The notes below the pieces were generated by a model, which worked only from the letters and a program-made list of their open reading frames with translations, was not told the DNA's origin and did not search any database. From positions 434,001 to 498,000 of the forward strand of contig NZ_BJOV01000003.1 in assembly GCF_009932475.1 (NCBI RefSeq): a stretch of 64,000 nt of DNA, read 5' to 3'. The stretch is from Gordonia spumicola. GTDB lineage: Bacteria > Actinomycetota > Actinomycetes > Mycobacteriales > Mycobacteriaceae. The translations under genes were made by a program, and so were the position numbers. Shown piece after piece: positions 16,685-27,000 of this stretch. Each line of letters opens with the position of its first letter. Position 1 is the first letter of the stretch.

Positions 16685-17920
16685 TCAGCCCGATCCGGTC
16701 GCCAGCAGCACCAGCAACGCGATGTTGAGGACGATGATCAGCACCACCGACACCAGCGAGCCCCAACGGAGCGGACGGCGATCGACGAAGTCGCCCATGA
16801 GCTTCGGATCGGACGTGTAGCGCCGCAACGGGATCAAGGCGAAGGGGATGCCGAAGCTCAACACGACCTGCGAGATGACGAGTGCGAGCGTCGGTTCGAC
16901 GCCGAGTGCGAGCACGATGATCGCGGGCACCAATGTGATCGACCGACGCACCGGCATGGGGATCTGGCGATGCACGAGACCGGCCATGATGGCGCCGCCC
17001 GCGTACGCGCCGACCGAGGTGGACGCGATGCCGGACGCGAGGAGTCCGACGGCGAAGACCGCCGCGACCACGGGTCCGAGCGCGTCGCCGACCGCGGCGT
17101 GCGCGCCCTCGATGGTGTCGGTCCCCTCGCGACCGGCGAGGCTCGTCGCGGCGAGAACGAGCAGGGCGATGTTGACGGTGCCCGCCACGAGCAGTGCGAT
17201 CACCACGTCGACACGCGTGGCGCGCAGCAGCCCGGCGATGCGACGCGTACTGGTCGACGCCCCGTGCCTGTCGATGACGAGCGACGAGTGCAGGTAGATG
17301 GCGTGCGGCATGACTGTCGCACCGAGCATCGACGCCGCGAGCAGCACCGTCTCGGTGCCCTGGAGACGAGGAACGAGGCCGCCGAGGACACCCGCCGCAT
17401 CGGGCGACTCGACGAAGAGCCCGGCGAGGAACCCGACGACGATCACGGACAGCAGCACGACGATGATCAGTTCGAATCGTCGCTGGAAGCGACGATTCGC
17501 GGTCGTCAGCAGCACCATCGAGACGACACCCACGATCAGGCCGCCGATCGGCAGCGGCAGGCCGAACAACAGGTACAGGGCGACCGCGCCGCCGATCACC
17601 TCGGCGATGTCGGTCGCACCAGCCACCGCCTCCGCCTGCAGCCAGTACGCCAGACGCGCCTTCCGACCGAGTCGGTCACCGATCGTCTGCGGCAGCGTCC
17701 GACCGGTCACCACGCCCAGCTTCGCCGATTGATACTGGATCATCACCGCCATCACATTCGCGACGACAAGCACCCACACGAGCAGGTAGCCGTACTTCGC
17801 GCCCGCCGTGATGTTCGCCGCGACGTTCCCCGGGTCCACATACGCGATCGCCGCCACGAACGCGGGACCCAGCAGGCTCACGGCACGTATCCGGCCGGAC
17901 ATCACACGTCGCTTCAACAC
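16685..17920 (-). CDS. mntH: Nramp-family divalent metal transporter (MntH)
   Basis: This 411-residue polytopic membrane protein imports Mn2+ or Fe2+ with protons. Both Nramp signature motifs are present: AYVDPGNVAANITAGA near residues 26-41 (metal-binding Asp and Asn) and ATVMPHAIYLHSS near 205-217 (metal-binding Met and the MPH motif). About eleven hydrophobic segments can be counted. GTG 17920 is taken as start; an in-frame GTG-ATG pair lies five and six codons on. A compound palindrome (17933-17961) just upstream suggests control by a metal-responsive repressor. The gene is alone and ends convergently with the fadE operon. Confidence 0.93.
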   Translation of the reverse strand: MLKRRVMSGRIRAVSLLGPAFVAAIAYVDPGNVAANITAGAKYGYLLVWVLVVANVMAVMIQYQSAKLGVVTGRTLPQTIGDRLGRKARLAYWLQAEAVAGATDIAEVIGGAVALYLLFGLPLPIGGLIVGVVSMVLLTTANRRFQRRFELIIVVLLSVIVVGFLAGLFVESPDAAGVLGGLVPRLQGTETVLLAASMLGATVMPHAIYLHSSLVIDRHGASTSTRRIAGLLRATRVDVVIALLVAGTVNIALLVLAATSLAGREGTDTIEGAHAAVGDALGPVVAAVFAVGLLASGIASTSVGAYAGGAIMAGLVHRQIPMPVRRSITLVPAIIVLALGVEPTLALVISQVVLSFGIPFALIPLRRYTSDPKLMGDFVDRRPLRWGSLVSVVLIIVLNIALLVLLATGSG

Positions 17921-17932
17921 CCCTGGAGGTTA

Positions 17933-17961
17933 GACCGAATCAGAATGTTCGGTCAACCGAA
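17933..17961. promoter_or_regulatory. Compound palindromic operator candidate upstream of mntH
   Basis: GACCGAA (17933-17939) pairs with TTCGGTC (17948-17954), and the second half is reused in TTCGGTCAACCGAA (17948-17961). It lies 13-41 bp upstream of the mntH start. Three half-sites suggest cooperative dimer binding, for instance by an MntR/DtxR-type repressor; the identity is inferred. Confidence 0.45.
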
Positions 17962-18049
17962 TCTTTTGATCAGCCCGATCGATAGTCGGCTGCGACAAGG
18001 TCTTCGACGTTCCCGCCGACCGACGATCGCGACCGTCACCTCGCGACAC

Positions 18050-19195
18050 TCAGGCGAAGGCTGCGGTCACCTGGTCTGCGGTGAGACCGTAGTCGGCGAG
18101 GGAGTACTTGTGCTGGGGACGACGGTCGCCGGTCTGCGAATCGGCATCCAGGGCGACCATCGCGGCACGCCCCTCGTCCGACAGCGAGACGCCGAGCGCG
18201 TCGTAGACACGCGCGACGGCGGCGAACGGGTCCGCGCGGAGCTCGTCGAACTGGACGTCGACGAACTGCGCGGGATCGTACTTCGCGCGCGCCGACGAGA
18301 AGTCTTTGAGCCCGCGCGACCACAGGTCGAGTTGCGTCTGGCCGATCCGGTCACCGGTGAACACGGTCGAATGTCCCTCCGTCGCGTGCTCGGCGAGACT
18401 GCACATGGACGCGATGATCGTCTCCGGCGGCCGGTGCGTCTGCACGATCAGCGCGTCCGGATACACCTCCATCAGAGCATCCAGAGCGAACAGGTGACTC
18501 GGGTTCTTGAGGACCCAGCGTCGCCCGGGGTCGTTGAGGCCGATCAGCTGGAGGTTGCGACGGTGCCGCTGGTACGCGGGCGTCCAGTCCTGGTCGGCGA
18601 GCCACGAGGAGTACGTGGGGACATACGCCAGCGACTCGTACGAGATCGACATGATCGACTGCCGCAGCAGCTGCCAGCACTCCTCGACCTCACCCGCGCT
18701 CATGTAGTGCAGCCCCATGAACTCGGGGTTCTCCACGTGATGCTGGTTCAGGCCCGCTTCGATCTGCGCGAACACCGGGTTGTCCTCCCACGTGTCGCGA
18801 GGGGGCCGCGGCTGGGGGAACTCGGTCAACCACATCTCGAGCCCCTGGTGAGCGGGGTCTGCGGCCAACAAGCGATGCAGGGCCGTGGTGCCGGTCCGGG
18901 GCAAACCGGTGACGAACACCGGACGCTCGATCGGGACGTCGACGTACTGCGGATTGTTCTTCCATCCCGCCTCGCTCAACAGTCGCGCGATCAGCGCGCC
19001 CTTGAGGAAGAACCGGAACATCTTGCTGCCCAGCTCGGTGAGCCCGGCGTCCACCCGATACGACTCCAGGAGCTTCTCCAACGCGGGCAGGTAGTCCCGA
19101 TCGCCGAAGTCGCTCAGCCCGACGGTGCGGGTCGCGGCGGCGTGCAGATCGTCGACCGATCCGACATCGGTCCGGGGCTCAGTCATGGTATTCAC
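18050..19195 (-). CDS. PAPS-type sulfotransferase family protein of the steroid operon (Rv3529c-like)
   Basis: This 381-residue cytosolic protein has a 5'-phosphosulfate-binding loop GLPRTGTTALHRLL (residues ~98-111) and a 3'-phosphate region HRPPETIIASMCSL. That is the layout of the large bacterial sulfotransferase_3 family. Its place as last gene after an SDR and a DUF1214-like gene matches the order Rv3529c-Rv3530c-Rv3531c in the M. tuberculosis cholesterol region. The acceptor is unknown; a steroid or CoA thioester intermediate is only a guess. Start GTG 19195 overlaps the SDR gene by 17 nt, or ATG 19186 by 8 nt. PAPS could come from cysD-cysNC. Confidence 0.82.
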   Translation of the reverse strand: MNTMTEPRTDVGSVDDLHAAATRTVGLSDFGDRDYLPALEKLLESYRVDAGLTELGSKMFRFFLKGALIARLLSEAGWKNNPQYVDVPIERPVFVTGLPRTGTTALHRLLAADPAHQGLEMWLTEFPQPRPPRDTWEDNPVFAQIEAGLNQHHVENPEFMGLHYMSAGEVEECWQLLRQSIMSISYESLAYVPTYSSWLADQDWTPAYQRHRRNLQLIGLNDPGRRWVLKNPSHLFALDALMEVYPDALIVQTHRPPETIIASMCSLAEHATEGHSTVFTGDRIGQTQLDLWSRGLKDFSSARAKYDPAQFVDVQFDELRADPFAAVARVYDALGVSLSDEGRAAMVALDADSQTGDRRPQHKYSLADYGLTADQVTAAFA

Positions 19196-19958
19196 CGCAG
19201 TTCACGTCGAGGGTGTGGCCGGTGATCGACGACGCCATCGACGACGCCAGGAACACCGCGGCGTCGGCGATCTCGTCGGGTTCGGGCAGCCGCTTCAGGT
19301 CGCTCTTGGACGCGGTCTGTTCGTACACCTGCTCGGGCGTGATGCCGTACTTCTTCGCGATCTCGCCGAAGTACCACTTGAGCTGGTCGTCCCAGATGTA
19401 GCCCGGCGCGACGCTGTTGACGCGGATCCCCTTGTCGCCGAGTTCGGTCGCGAGCGACTGCGACATCGCCAGCAGCGCCGACTTCGCGAGCTTGTAGCTT
19501 CCGTACCGGGGCTCGGAGTGCCGGATGACCATCGAGTTGATGTTGACGATCGCGCCCTTCGACGCCTCCAGCCCGGCGGTGAAGGCCTTGATCACGCGCA
19601 GCGTGCCGAGGACGGTCAGGTCCAGGCTCGACGTGATCTGGTCGAAGTCGGTGCGGGCCAGCGGCTTCATCGACGGCATCGCGAAGGCGTTGTTGATCAG
19701 CACGTCGACGCCGCCGAACTCGTCGGTCACCGCCTGTACGAGGGCGTCGACGGCGGCGTCGTCGGTGATGTCGGTCGGCACGGCGAGCGCCGTGCCGCCC
19801 GCCTCGCGGACCTGCGCGGCCACCTCGTCGAGGCGAGACGGCGTGCGCGCCGCCAGCACCACGCGGGCGCCGTTGGCCGCGGCCCGCAGGCACAACGACC
19901 GGCCCAGCCCCGGACCGACACCGGAGACGACGACTACTTTGTCTTGCAGAAGAGACAT
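19179..19958 (-). CDS. Short-chain dehydrogenase/reductase of the steroid operon (Rv3530c-like)
   Basis: This 259-residue Rossmann-fold oxidoreductase has an N-terminal cofactor motif GVGPGLGRSL (residues ~13-22), NNAFAM where classical SDRs have NNAG, the active-site YGSYKLAKSAL (Tyr-x-x-x-Lys) and a C-terminal DVNCGEYHD. ATG 19958 follows a good AGAGGAAAC site; longer upstream readings run through another gene and were dropped. It probably oxidises or reduces a hydroxyl/keto group on a steroid intermediate, by operon context and its resemblance to Rv3530c. A dispersed repeat separates it from the upstream DUF1214-like gene. Confidence 0.87.
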   Translation of the reverse strand: MSLLQDKVVVVSGVGPGLGRSLCLRAAANGARVVLAARTPSRLDEVAAQVREAGGTALAVPTDITDDAAVDALVQAVTDEFGGVDVLINNAFAMPSMKPLARTDFDQITSSLDLTVLGTLRVIKAFTAGLEASKGAIVNINSMVIRHSEPRYGSYKLAKSALLAMSQSLATELGDKGIRVNSVAPGYIWDDQLKWYFGEIAKKYGITPEQVYEQTASKSDLKRLPEPDEIADAAVFLASSMASSITGHTLDVNCGEYHD

Positions 19959-19972
19959 TGTTTCCTCTTTCG

Positions 19973-20012
19973 ATGGGTCCCTCGACTGCGCTCGGGAACC
20001 CGGGATCGGTCG
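19973..20012. repeat. Dispersed TCGACTGCGCTCGA-type repeat, operon-internal copy
   Basis: GGGTCCCTCGACTGCGCTCGGGAACCC lies in the 59-bp gap between two steroid-operon genes. The outer GGGT/ACCC and inner CTCGA/TCGGG parts pair, so it can form a hairpin and might reduce read-through within the operon. Confidence 0.55.
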
Positions 20013-20017
20013 GAGAG

Positions 20018-21190
20018 TCAGCCGAGCATCCGACGGGCGAAGGCGCGTTGCCGGACGGCGATGCGCTCGGCCCAACCGTCGGTGTCGATGCGGTTCTGCT
20101 CGTGGAACGGCAGGTGTGCGGGGACGTCGGCGTCGGCGACGACCACCGCGGTCGGACCGAGTTCCGGCGCGACCGCCGCATCCGTGCGCTGCCAGCGGAA
20201 CTGCAGGATGCCGCGGCGACGACCGGTGGTCTCGATCCAGTTGGCGACGCCCGGATCGTTCGCCGAGATCACCATGCGGATGTTGCCGTCGGGATCGACC
20301 TGGGCCTGCGCCGAGTTCAGCGACGTCTGGTGATTCACGTAGTCGAGCGAGATGTACCACATGCTGCCGAGCTGAAAGCCCTGGTAGGGGGCGTCGGACT
20401 TGGGCACTGTCACGATCATCGCCGTGCCTGCCGGCAGATCGTAGTGGCCGACGGACGAGAACTGCGTCGACAGTCCGCCCGGAGTCGAGCGCGGCGCGGT
20501 GAAGGTGTTGACGGGCTCGTCGAGGTAGAACCATTTCGGGAAGTTGAACCAGGTGTTGATGCGGGCCGTCAGCATTTTCGCGGCGATCGCGTACCGCTTG
20601 GCGACCTTGGCGGTGTCTGGTTCCTCGGGCGCGACGCCGACGGTGTCGACGCGTTCGATGGTCACCGAGCCCTTGGCTTCGGTGGCCCAATCGCTGTAGA
20701 CCTCGCGGACCGCGAGCATCGACGCACCCTCGCCGAGGACGAAGTAGCCCTCGCGAGCCTCGTCGAGGGCAGGCCCGAAGGTGATCTCGAACGAGCCGTC
20801 GTCGGCGATCGGGATACGGCGGTCGTCGAACGCGTCGTCGCCGCCCGGCACGTTCGTCGGCGTGTAGTCGCCGCGCAGCACCTGGAAGCTGAGGTCGACG
20901 GTGGTGCCGCGGACTCCGCGGACCACGTACGTCGCGTCGGGTTCGACGGTCGCGTGATAGTACAGCGTGTCCGGGTTGTCCAGGCCCATCTTCGAGTACG
21001 GCCCGGTGGACGTCACGAAGTACGGATGGCTCTTGGAGTGCGAGCGCGCCAACTGCAGGATCGACGAGATGCCGCCCGCCAGATAGTCCAGGCCCTCGGC
21101 TCGCTCGGCGTCGGTCTCGGCGAACGGCGCCGACGCGATCATCGCCTCGGCCTGCGCGATGGCCTCGGTGAACGGAGTCGTCACAGCCAT
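20018..21190 (-). CDS. DUF1214-type protein of the steroid operon (Rv3531c-like)
   Basis: This 390-residue soluble protein has no signal peptide. Its beta-rich C-terminal half (DLPAGTAMIVTVPKSDAPYQGFQ; GSMWYISLDYVNHQTSLN; NDPGVANWIETTG) is typical of DUF1214-like proteins, and an N-terminal helical part precedes it. Biochemical function is unknown to me. The start ATG 21190 overlaps the hsaB stop by 10 nt, tying it to the ring-degradation operon. Its order relative to the SDR and sulfotransferase is as in Rv3529c-Rv3531c. I infer a conserved accessory step or a binding role in steroid catabolism. Confidence 0.8.
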   Translation of the reverse strand: MAVTTPFTEAIAQAEAMIASAPFAETDAERAEGLDYLAGGISSILQLARSHSKSHPYFVTSTGPYSKMGLDNPDTLYYHATVEPDATYVVRGVRGTTVDLSFQVLRGDYTPTNVPGGDDAFDDRRIPIADDGSFEITFGPALDEAREGYFVLGEGASMLAVREVYSDWATEAKGSVTIERVDTVGVAPEEPDTAKVAKRYAIAAKMLTARINTWFNFPKWFYLDEPVNTFTAPRSTPGGLSTQFSSVGHYDLPAGTAMIVTVPKSDAPYQGFQLGSMWYISLDYVNHQTSLNSAQAQVDPDGNIRMVISANDPGVANWIETTGRRRGILQFRWQRTDAAVAPELGPTAVVVADADVPAHLPFHEQNRIDTDGWAERIAVRQRAFARRMLG

Positions 21191-21756
21191 GTGTCACCGC
21201 CGTTCCACGTGATGAAGTTCTCGAGTTCCTCCTGCGCGGGCGTAACGCGGGGATGCTCGGTCGAGAGGTAGCCGCCCCGATAGAACAGCAGCGGTTTGTC
21301 CTGCAACACCTCGCCGAGCACCTTGGCCCGGCCGATCACGATGTGGTGGTCGCCGCCGTCGTTGACGGCCTCGACGTCGCACTCGACCCAGGTGAGGTTG
21401 TCACGGATCACCGGCATGCCCGCGGGCGACGGATCCCAGTCGATGGTCGCGAACTTGTCCTGTCCCGGCGCTCCGAAGGTCGCGCTGACCTGCTGTTGAC
21501 GGTTCGACAGCACATTCACGACGAACGAACCGCGCGCTTCGATGACCGGCCAGGTCCGCGAGGTCTTCATCGGGCAGAAGATGACGAGCGGCGGGTCGAG
21601 CGACAGCGCGGCGAACGACTGACACGCGAACCCGACCGGCTTGTCGTCGGCGTCGAGCGTGGTGATGACGGTGACGCCGGTGCAGAACTGCCCCATCGCC
21701 GTCCGGAACTGTCGGGAATCGAACTCGTCGGTGCCGTACGGCGATTGGGGAGCCAT
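21181..21756 (-). CDS. hsaB: HsaB: flavin reductase component of 3-HSA hydroxylase
   Basis: This 191-residue flavin reductase-like protein supplies reduced flavin from NADH to the oxygenase HsaA. It contains GQFCTGVTVITT, VGFACQSFAALSLDPPLV, an HHIVIGRA segment and the terminal DTWL, closely matching mycobacterial HsaB in sequence and length (about 187). It starts 9 bp downstream of hsaC and overlaps the DUF1214-like gene, so it belongs to the KstR-controlled leftward operon. In cholesterol catabolism this enzyme pair hydroxylates 3-HSA to the catechol 3,4-DHSA. Confidence 0.93.
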   Translation of the reverse strand: MAPQSPYGTDEFDSRQFRTAMGQFCTGVTVITTLDADDKPVGFACQSFAALSLDPPLVIFCPMKTSRTWPVIEARGSFVVNVLSNRQQQVSATFGAPGQDKFATIDWDPSPAGMPVIRDNLTWVECDVEAVNDGGDHHIVIGRAKVLGEVLQDKPLLFYRGGYLSTEHPRVTPAQEELENFITWNGGDTWL

Positions 21757-21765
21757 TCTGCCTTC

Positions 21766-23899
<2,134 letters not shown>

Positions 23900-23945
23900 G
23901 TGACTCTCCTTGTTCCTCGGCTGAGTGCCTGTCGATGACCAATAT

Positions 23946-23981
23946 TAGAACACGTTCTCGTTTTGAGTGGAACATGTTCTA
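23946..23981. promoter_or_regulatory. Two KstR boxes between hsaA and kshA
   Basis: TGGAACATGTTCTA (23968-23981) fits the KstR consensus TnnAACnnGTTnnA exactly; TAGAACACGTTCTC (23946-23959) fits except for its last base. Their centres are 22 bp apart, about two helical turns. They lie between divergent hsaA and kshA, so one repressor pair can silence both directions until a cholesterol-derived CoA thioester is present. Confidence 0.85.
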
Positions 23982-24041
23982 CTATCGAACTCATCACGAG
24001 CAGACATCGACCATGACCAGACATCGACCAGGAGCAATGAG

Positions 24042-25199
24042 ATGACTGACACCGGCATCCGCGAGATCGACACCGGCACACCGCCCACGCGCTTCGCGCG
24101 CGGATGGCACTGCATCGGTCTCGTCGACGAGTACACCGACGGCAAGCCGCATTCGTTGGAGATCTTCGGCACCAAGCTCGTCGTCTGGGCCGACACCAAC
24201 GGCGACATCAAGTGCCTCGACGCCTACTGCCGCCACATGGGCGCCGACCTGTCGCAGGGCAAGGTCCGCGGCGACAACGTCGCCTGCCCGTTCCACGGCT
24301 GGCAGTGGAACGGCAAGGGTCGCTGCGCGGGCGTCCCCTACGCCAAGCGCCACCCCAAGCTCGCGAAGACCCGGACGTGGCACACGATGATCCGCAACGG
24401 CCAGGTGTTCGTCTACAACGACCCCGAGGGCAATCCGCCCGCGGAAGACGTCGTGATCCCCGAACTCGCCGAGTTCGGCGGCGAGCAGTGGACCGGCTGG
24501 ACCTGGAACAAGCTCGTCATCGAGGGCTCCAACTGCCGCGAGATCATCGACAACGTCGTCGACATGGCGCACTTCTTCTACGTGCACTACGCCCTGCCCG
24601 ACTACTTCAAGAACGTGTTCGAGGGCGAGACCGCCGCGCAGTACATGAACTCGCACGGCAGGCCCGACATCGCATTGTCGACCGCGTACGGCGACACTCG
24701 CCTCGAGTCGATCGCCGCCTACTACGGCCCCTCGTACATGCTGAACCCGATGGTCCAGTACTACGGCGAGTACGCGGTCGAGACCATCCTCACCAACTGC
24801 CACTACCCCATCGACTCGAACTCGTTCGTGCTGATGTTCGGCGTCATGGCGAAGATCCCCGAGGGGTTCTCGGCCGAGCAGGGCGCGAAGATGGCGAAGA
24901 AGATCACTCAGGGCGTCGAGGTCGGCTTCATGCAGGACGTCGAGATCTGGAAGCACAAGACCCGCATCGACAATCCGCTCCTCGTCGAGGAGGACGGCCC
25001 CGTCTACCAGCTGCGGCGCTGGTATGAGCAGTTCTACGTCGACGTCGACGATGTGACCGATGAGATGGTCGGCCGCTTCGAGTACGAGATCGACACCGAG
25101 AAGGCCCTGGAGAACTGGAACATCGAGGTCCAGGAGAACCTGCGGGCCCAGGCCGAGGAGAAGGCTGCGGCCGAGGCCGACAAGGGCGCATCGGTCTGA
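24042..25199 (+). CDS. kshA: KshA: Rieske oxygenase of 3-ketosteroid 9-alpha-hydroxylase
   Basis: This 385-residue terminal oxygenase has a Rieske [2Fe-2S] site formed by C63xH65 and C82xxH85 (AYCRHMG; ACPFHGWQW). The mononuclear iron site is near NVVDMAHFFYVHYALP (about residues 173-188). The tail DVEIWKHKTRIDNPLLVEEDG is strongly KshA-like. With the reductase KshB it hydroxylates C9 of 3-ketosteroids; combined with KstD dehydrogenation this breaks ring B. ATG 24042 lies 7 nt after AGGAG. A three-codon ATG mini-ORF starts 5 nt earlier. No kshB is visible in the window. It is co-translated with the next gene through TGATG. Confidence 0.95.
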   Translation: MTDTGIREIDTGTPPTRFARGWHCIGLVDEYTDGKPHSLEIFGTKLVVWADTNGDIKCLDAYCRHMGADLSQGKVRGDNVACPFHGWQWNGKGRCAGVPYAKRHPKLAKTRTWHTMIRNGQVFVYNDPEGNPPAEDVVIPELAEFGGEQWTGWTWNKLVIEGSNCREIIDNVVDMAHFFYVHYALPDYFKNVFEGETAAQYMNSHGRPDIALSTAYGDTRLESIAAYYGPSYMLNPMVQYYGEYAVETILTNCHYPIDSNSFVLMFGVMAKIPEGFSAEQGAKMAKKITQGVEVGFMQDVEIWKHKTRIDNPLLVEEDGPVYQLRRWYEQFYVDVDDVTDEMVGRFEYEIDTEKALENWNIEVQENLRAQAEEKAAAEADKGASV

Positions 25200-25552
25200 T
25201 GAGTTGGGCAAAGGCGCCCGACTACGCCGCCGATCCGGAACGACTCACCGCGATCGCCGCGGCGACCGCCCGCGACCGCAAGCACTACCTCTCGGGCGGC
25301 ATGTCGGAGATCGAGTGCCGGACGTGTCACGCATGTGTGCTCGTCAAGAAGACGAGTCCGCACCACACGAGCGTGCAGTGGAACGACGACGCTCTCGACC
25401 GCTGCGCGACGATCCGCGAGATCCGCGCGGACGGCGGCAATCCGGCGATGCTCCCGACGTGCCCGCGCATGTCGGCGAGCATCGACCACGGCGTCGCCGA
25501 GGGCATCATCCCGAAGCAGTCGCCCGCGGAGGACCCCGACGGCTACTGGTGA
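25199..25552 (+). CDS. Cysteine-rich small protein coupled to kshA (Rv3527-like position)
   Basis: This 117-residue soluble protein has its start overlapping the kshA stop as TGATG. It has a CxxCxxC cluster (ECRTCHACVLVKK, residues ~39-51), a Cys in LDRCATIRE and another in LPTCPRM, plus several His, so it could bind an iron-sulfur cluster or zinc. In M. tuberculosis the unknown gene Rv3527 also follows kshA directly. Tight coupling suggests a partner or maturation factor of the Rieske oxygenase, which is inference. A minus-strand LCP gene converges 9 bp downstream. Confidence 0.72.
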   Translation: MSWAKAPDYAADPERLTAIAAATARDRKHYLSGGMSEIECRTCHACVLVKKTSPHHTSVQWNDDALDRCATIREIRADGGNPAMLPTCPRMSASIDHGVAEGIIPKQSPAEDPDGYW

Positions 25553-25561
25553 CCGGCTGAA

Positions 25562-26848
25562 TCAGTTCACGCAGGGCACGCCGTCGGAGTTCGACACGGC
25601 GGTGCCCGAATCGGGAGCGGGCGCGTCGACGCTCGCTCCCGATTCCGTTGTGGCGTCGGTCGTCGTCGTGGCGGCGGACGCCGTCGGGGCCGCGGCGTGC
25701 GGCTTCATGCCGAACGCCCGCTGAACGCGAGTGCGGATCGCCTCCGGGTCGACGATGTTCACATCCTGGCCGTTGACGGTGTCATACCGGACCACGGGCA
25801 GCGTGGTGAAGGTGATCTTCTGACCGTCGACGGTCCCCATCTCCTGCATCCAGTCGACCAGATTCCAGCCGTCGGACAGGACGACGTCGCGCTGGGCCGC
25901 GTCGACGAGGGCGTTCACCTTGTCGAGATCGGTGAACGTACCCGCGTCGCGGAGCTCGTGGAGGACGGACAGCATGAACGCCTGCTGACGGTGCGTGCGA
26001 TCGAGGTCGCCGTTGTCGAGTCCGTGACGCTGCCGGACGAACGCCAACGACTGCTTCGCGTTCAACGTGTGCACTCCCGCGGCGAAGCGGGCACCCGAGT
26101 AGCTGTCGGAGACGGAGTGCTTGAGGCACACCGTCACGCCGCCGAGAGCCTTCGCGAGATCGTAGAATCCGACGAGGCTGACCTCGGCGAACCTGTCGAT
26201 CGGGACGCCCGTCAGTTCGCGGACGGTCCTGATCGTCTGGGCGCGGCCCGCCTCGCGACCCTTCGTCTCCAACTGGTGAGGGTCGGTGACGCCCTCGTTC
26301 TGCAGGTCGGTCTCGGTCTGCGCCTTGCGTCGCCCGTACGCCTCCTTGATCTTGGCGTCCGTGACGTCGAGCCCATCCATCTTCACGTAGTCGTCGCGGG
26401 GGATCGAGAACGCCACGATGTTCTTCCGGTCGGCCGGGACGTGGACGAGGATCATCGTGTTGGTGTTGTAGCCGCCGTCGCTGCTGTCTCCCGCGTGGAG
26501 CTGCTGCAGGATGTCGGCGGGCAGGTCCTGCCCGTTCTGGTCCTTGCGGGTGTCGAGACCCATCAGCAGGATGTTCTCCGCACCGCCCGACGAGTGCGGA
26601 GCGTCGACGCCGAGGGCCGACGACGTCGTGAAACCGTCGGCGAGGTCGGCGGTCTCGGCCCAGACGAGTCCGGTGGCGGTGACCGCGACGCACGACGCCA
26701 ATGCGACGCCGACTCGGGCCGTCCACAGCAGCCCGCTCGCGCGCTTGCGCGGCCGCCGAACGGTCCACGTCGGAACGTGATCACCGCGGGCTCGACGCTG
26801 CCGGACCACGTCGCCCGCGGTCGGCCGGACACCTGTTGCACGTCGCAC
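25562..26848 (-). CDS. LytR-CpsA-Psr (LCP) family cell-wall glycopolymer ligase
   Basis: This 428-residue membrane-anchored protein has a basic cytoplasmic N-terminus and one TM segment (~40-62), followed by an extracellular LCP domain. Hallmarks are NILLMGLDTRKDQ, TNTMILVHVPADRKNIVAFSIPRDDYV, and the conserved Arg/Asp pair in LAFVRQRHGLDNGDLDRTHRQQAF. These proteins transfer lipid-linked glycopolymers, such as arabinogalactan, to peptidoglycan. The C-terminal tail is Ala/Thr/Ser-rich and ends with a lone Cys. GTG 26848 was used; an internal start is possible because residues 1-25 look weakly conserved. Confidence 0.9.
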   Translation of the reverse strand: MRRATGVRPTAGDVVRQRRARGDHVPTWTVRRPRKRASGLLWTARVGVALASCVAVTATGLVWAETADLADGFTTSSALGVDAPHSSGGAENILLMGLDTRKDQNGQDLPADILQQLHAGDSSDGGYNTNTMILVHVPADRKNIVAFSIPRDDYVKMDGLDVTDAKIKEAYGRRKAQTETDLQNEGVTDPHQLETKGREAGRAQTIRTVRELTGVPIDRFAEVSLVGFYDLAKALGGVTVCLKHSVSDSYSGARFAAGVHTLNAKQSLAFVRQRHGLDNGDLDRTHRQQAFMLSVLHELRDAGTFTDLDKVNALVDAAQRDVVLSDGWNLVDWMQEMGTVDGQKITFTTLPVVRYDTVNGQDVNIVDPEAIRTRVQRAFGMKPHAAAPTASAATTTTDATTESGASVDAPAPDSGTAVSNSDGVPCVN

Positions 26849-27000
26849 TGATCACCTCGTCGCTCGCCCGCACCGGGCGGGCCCACAGTGCACCGCACGA
26901 GTATCCGCCACCAACCTTGGGGGTTCCTGAAGACTCTGGACGCGGCGGCCTGTGGGGCGAACAATCGACAGTGATCCGCTTCCCAGCAGAGGAGTCCACC

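Noticed and set aside
19179..21197. A 672-codon frame that would fuse an Arg-rich protein to the SDR
   Set aside because: The N-terminal part is a shadow of the DUF1214-like gene. The SDR has its own ATG at 19958 with a good ribosome-binding site.
24001..24041. ATG 24037 as kshA start
   Set aside because: It is out of frame and stops after two codons (ATG-AGA-TGA); ATG 24042 is in frame with KshA and well spaced from AGGAG.
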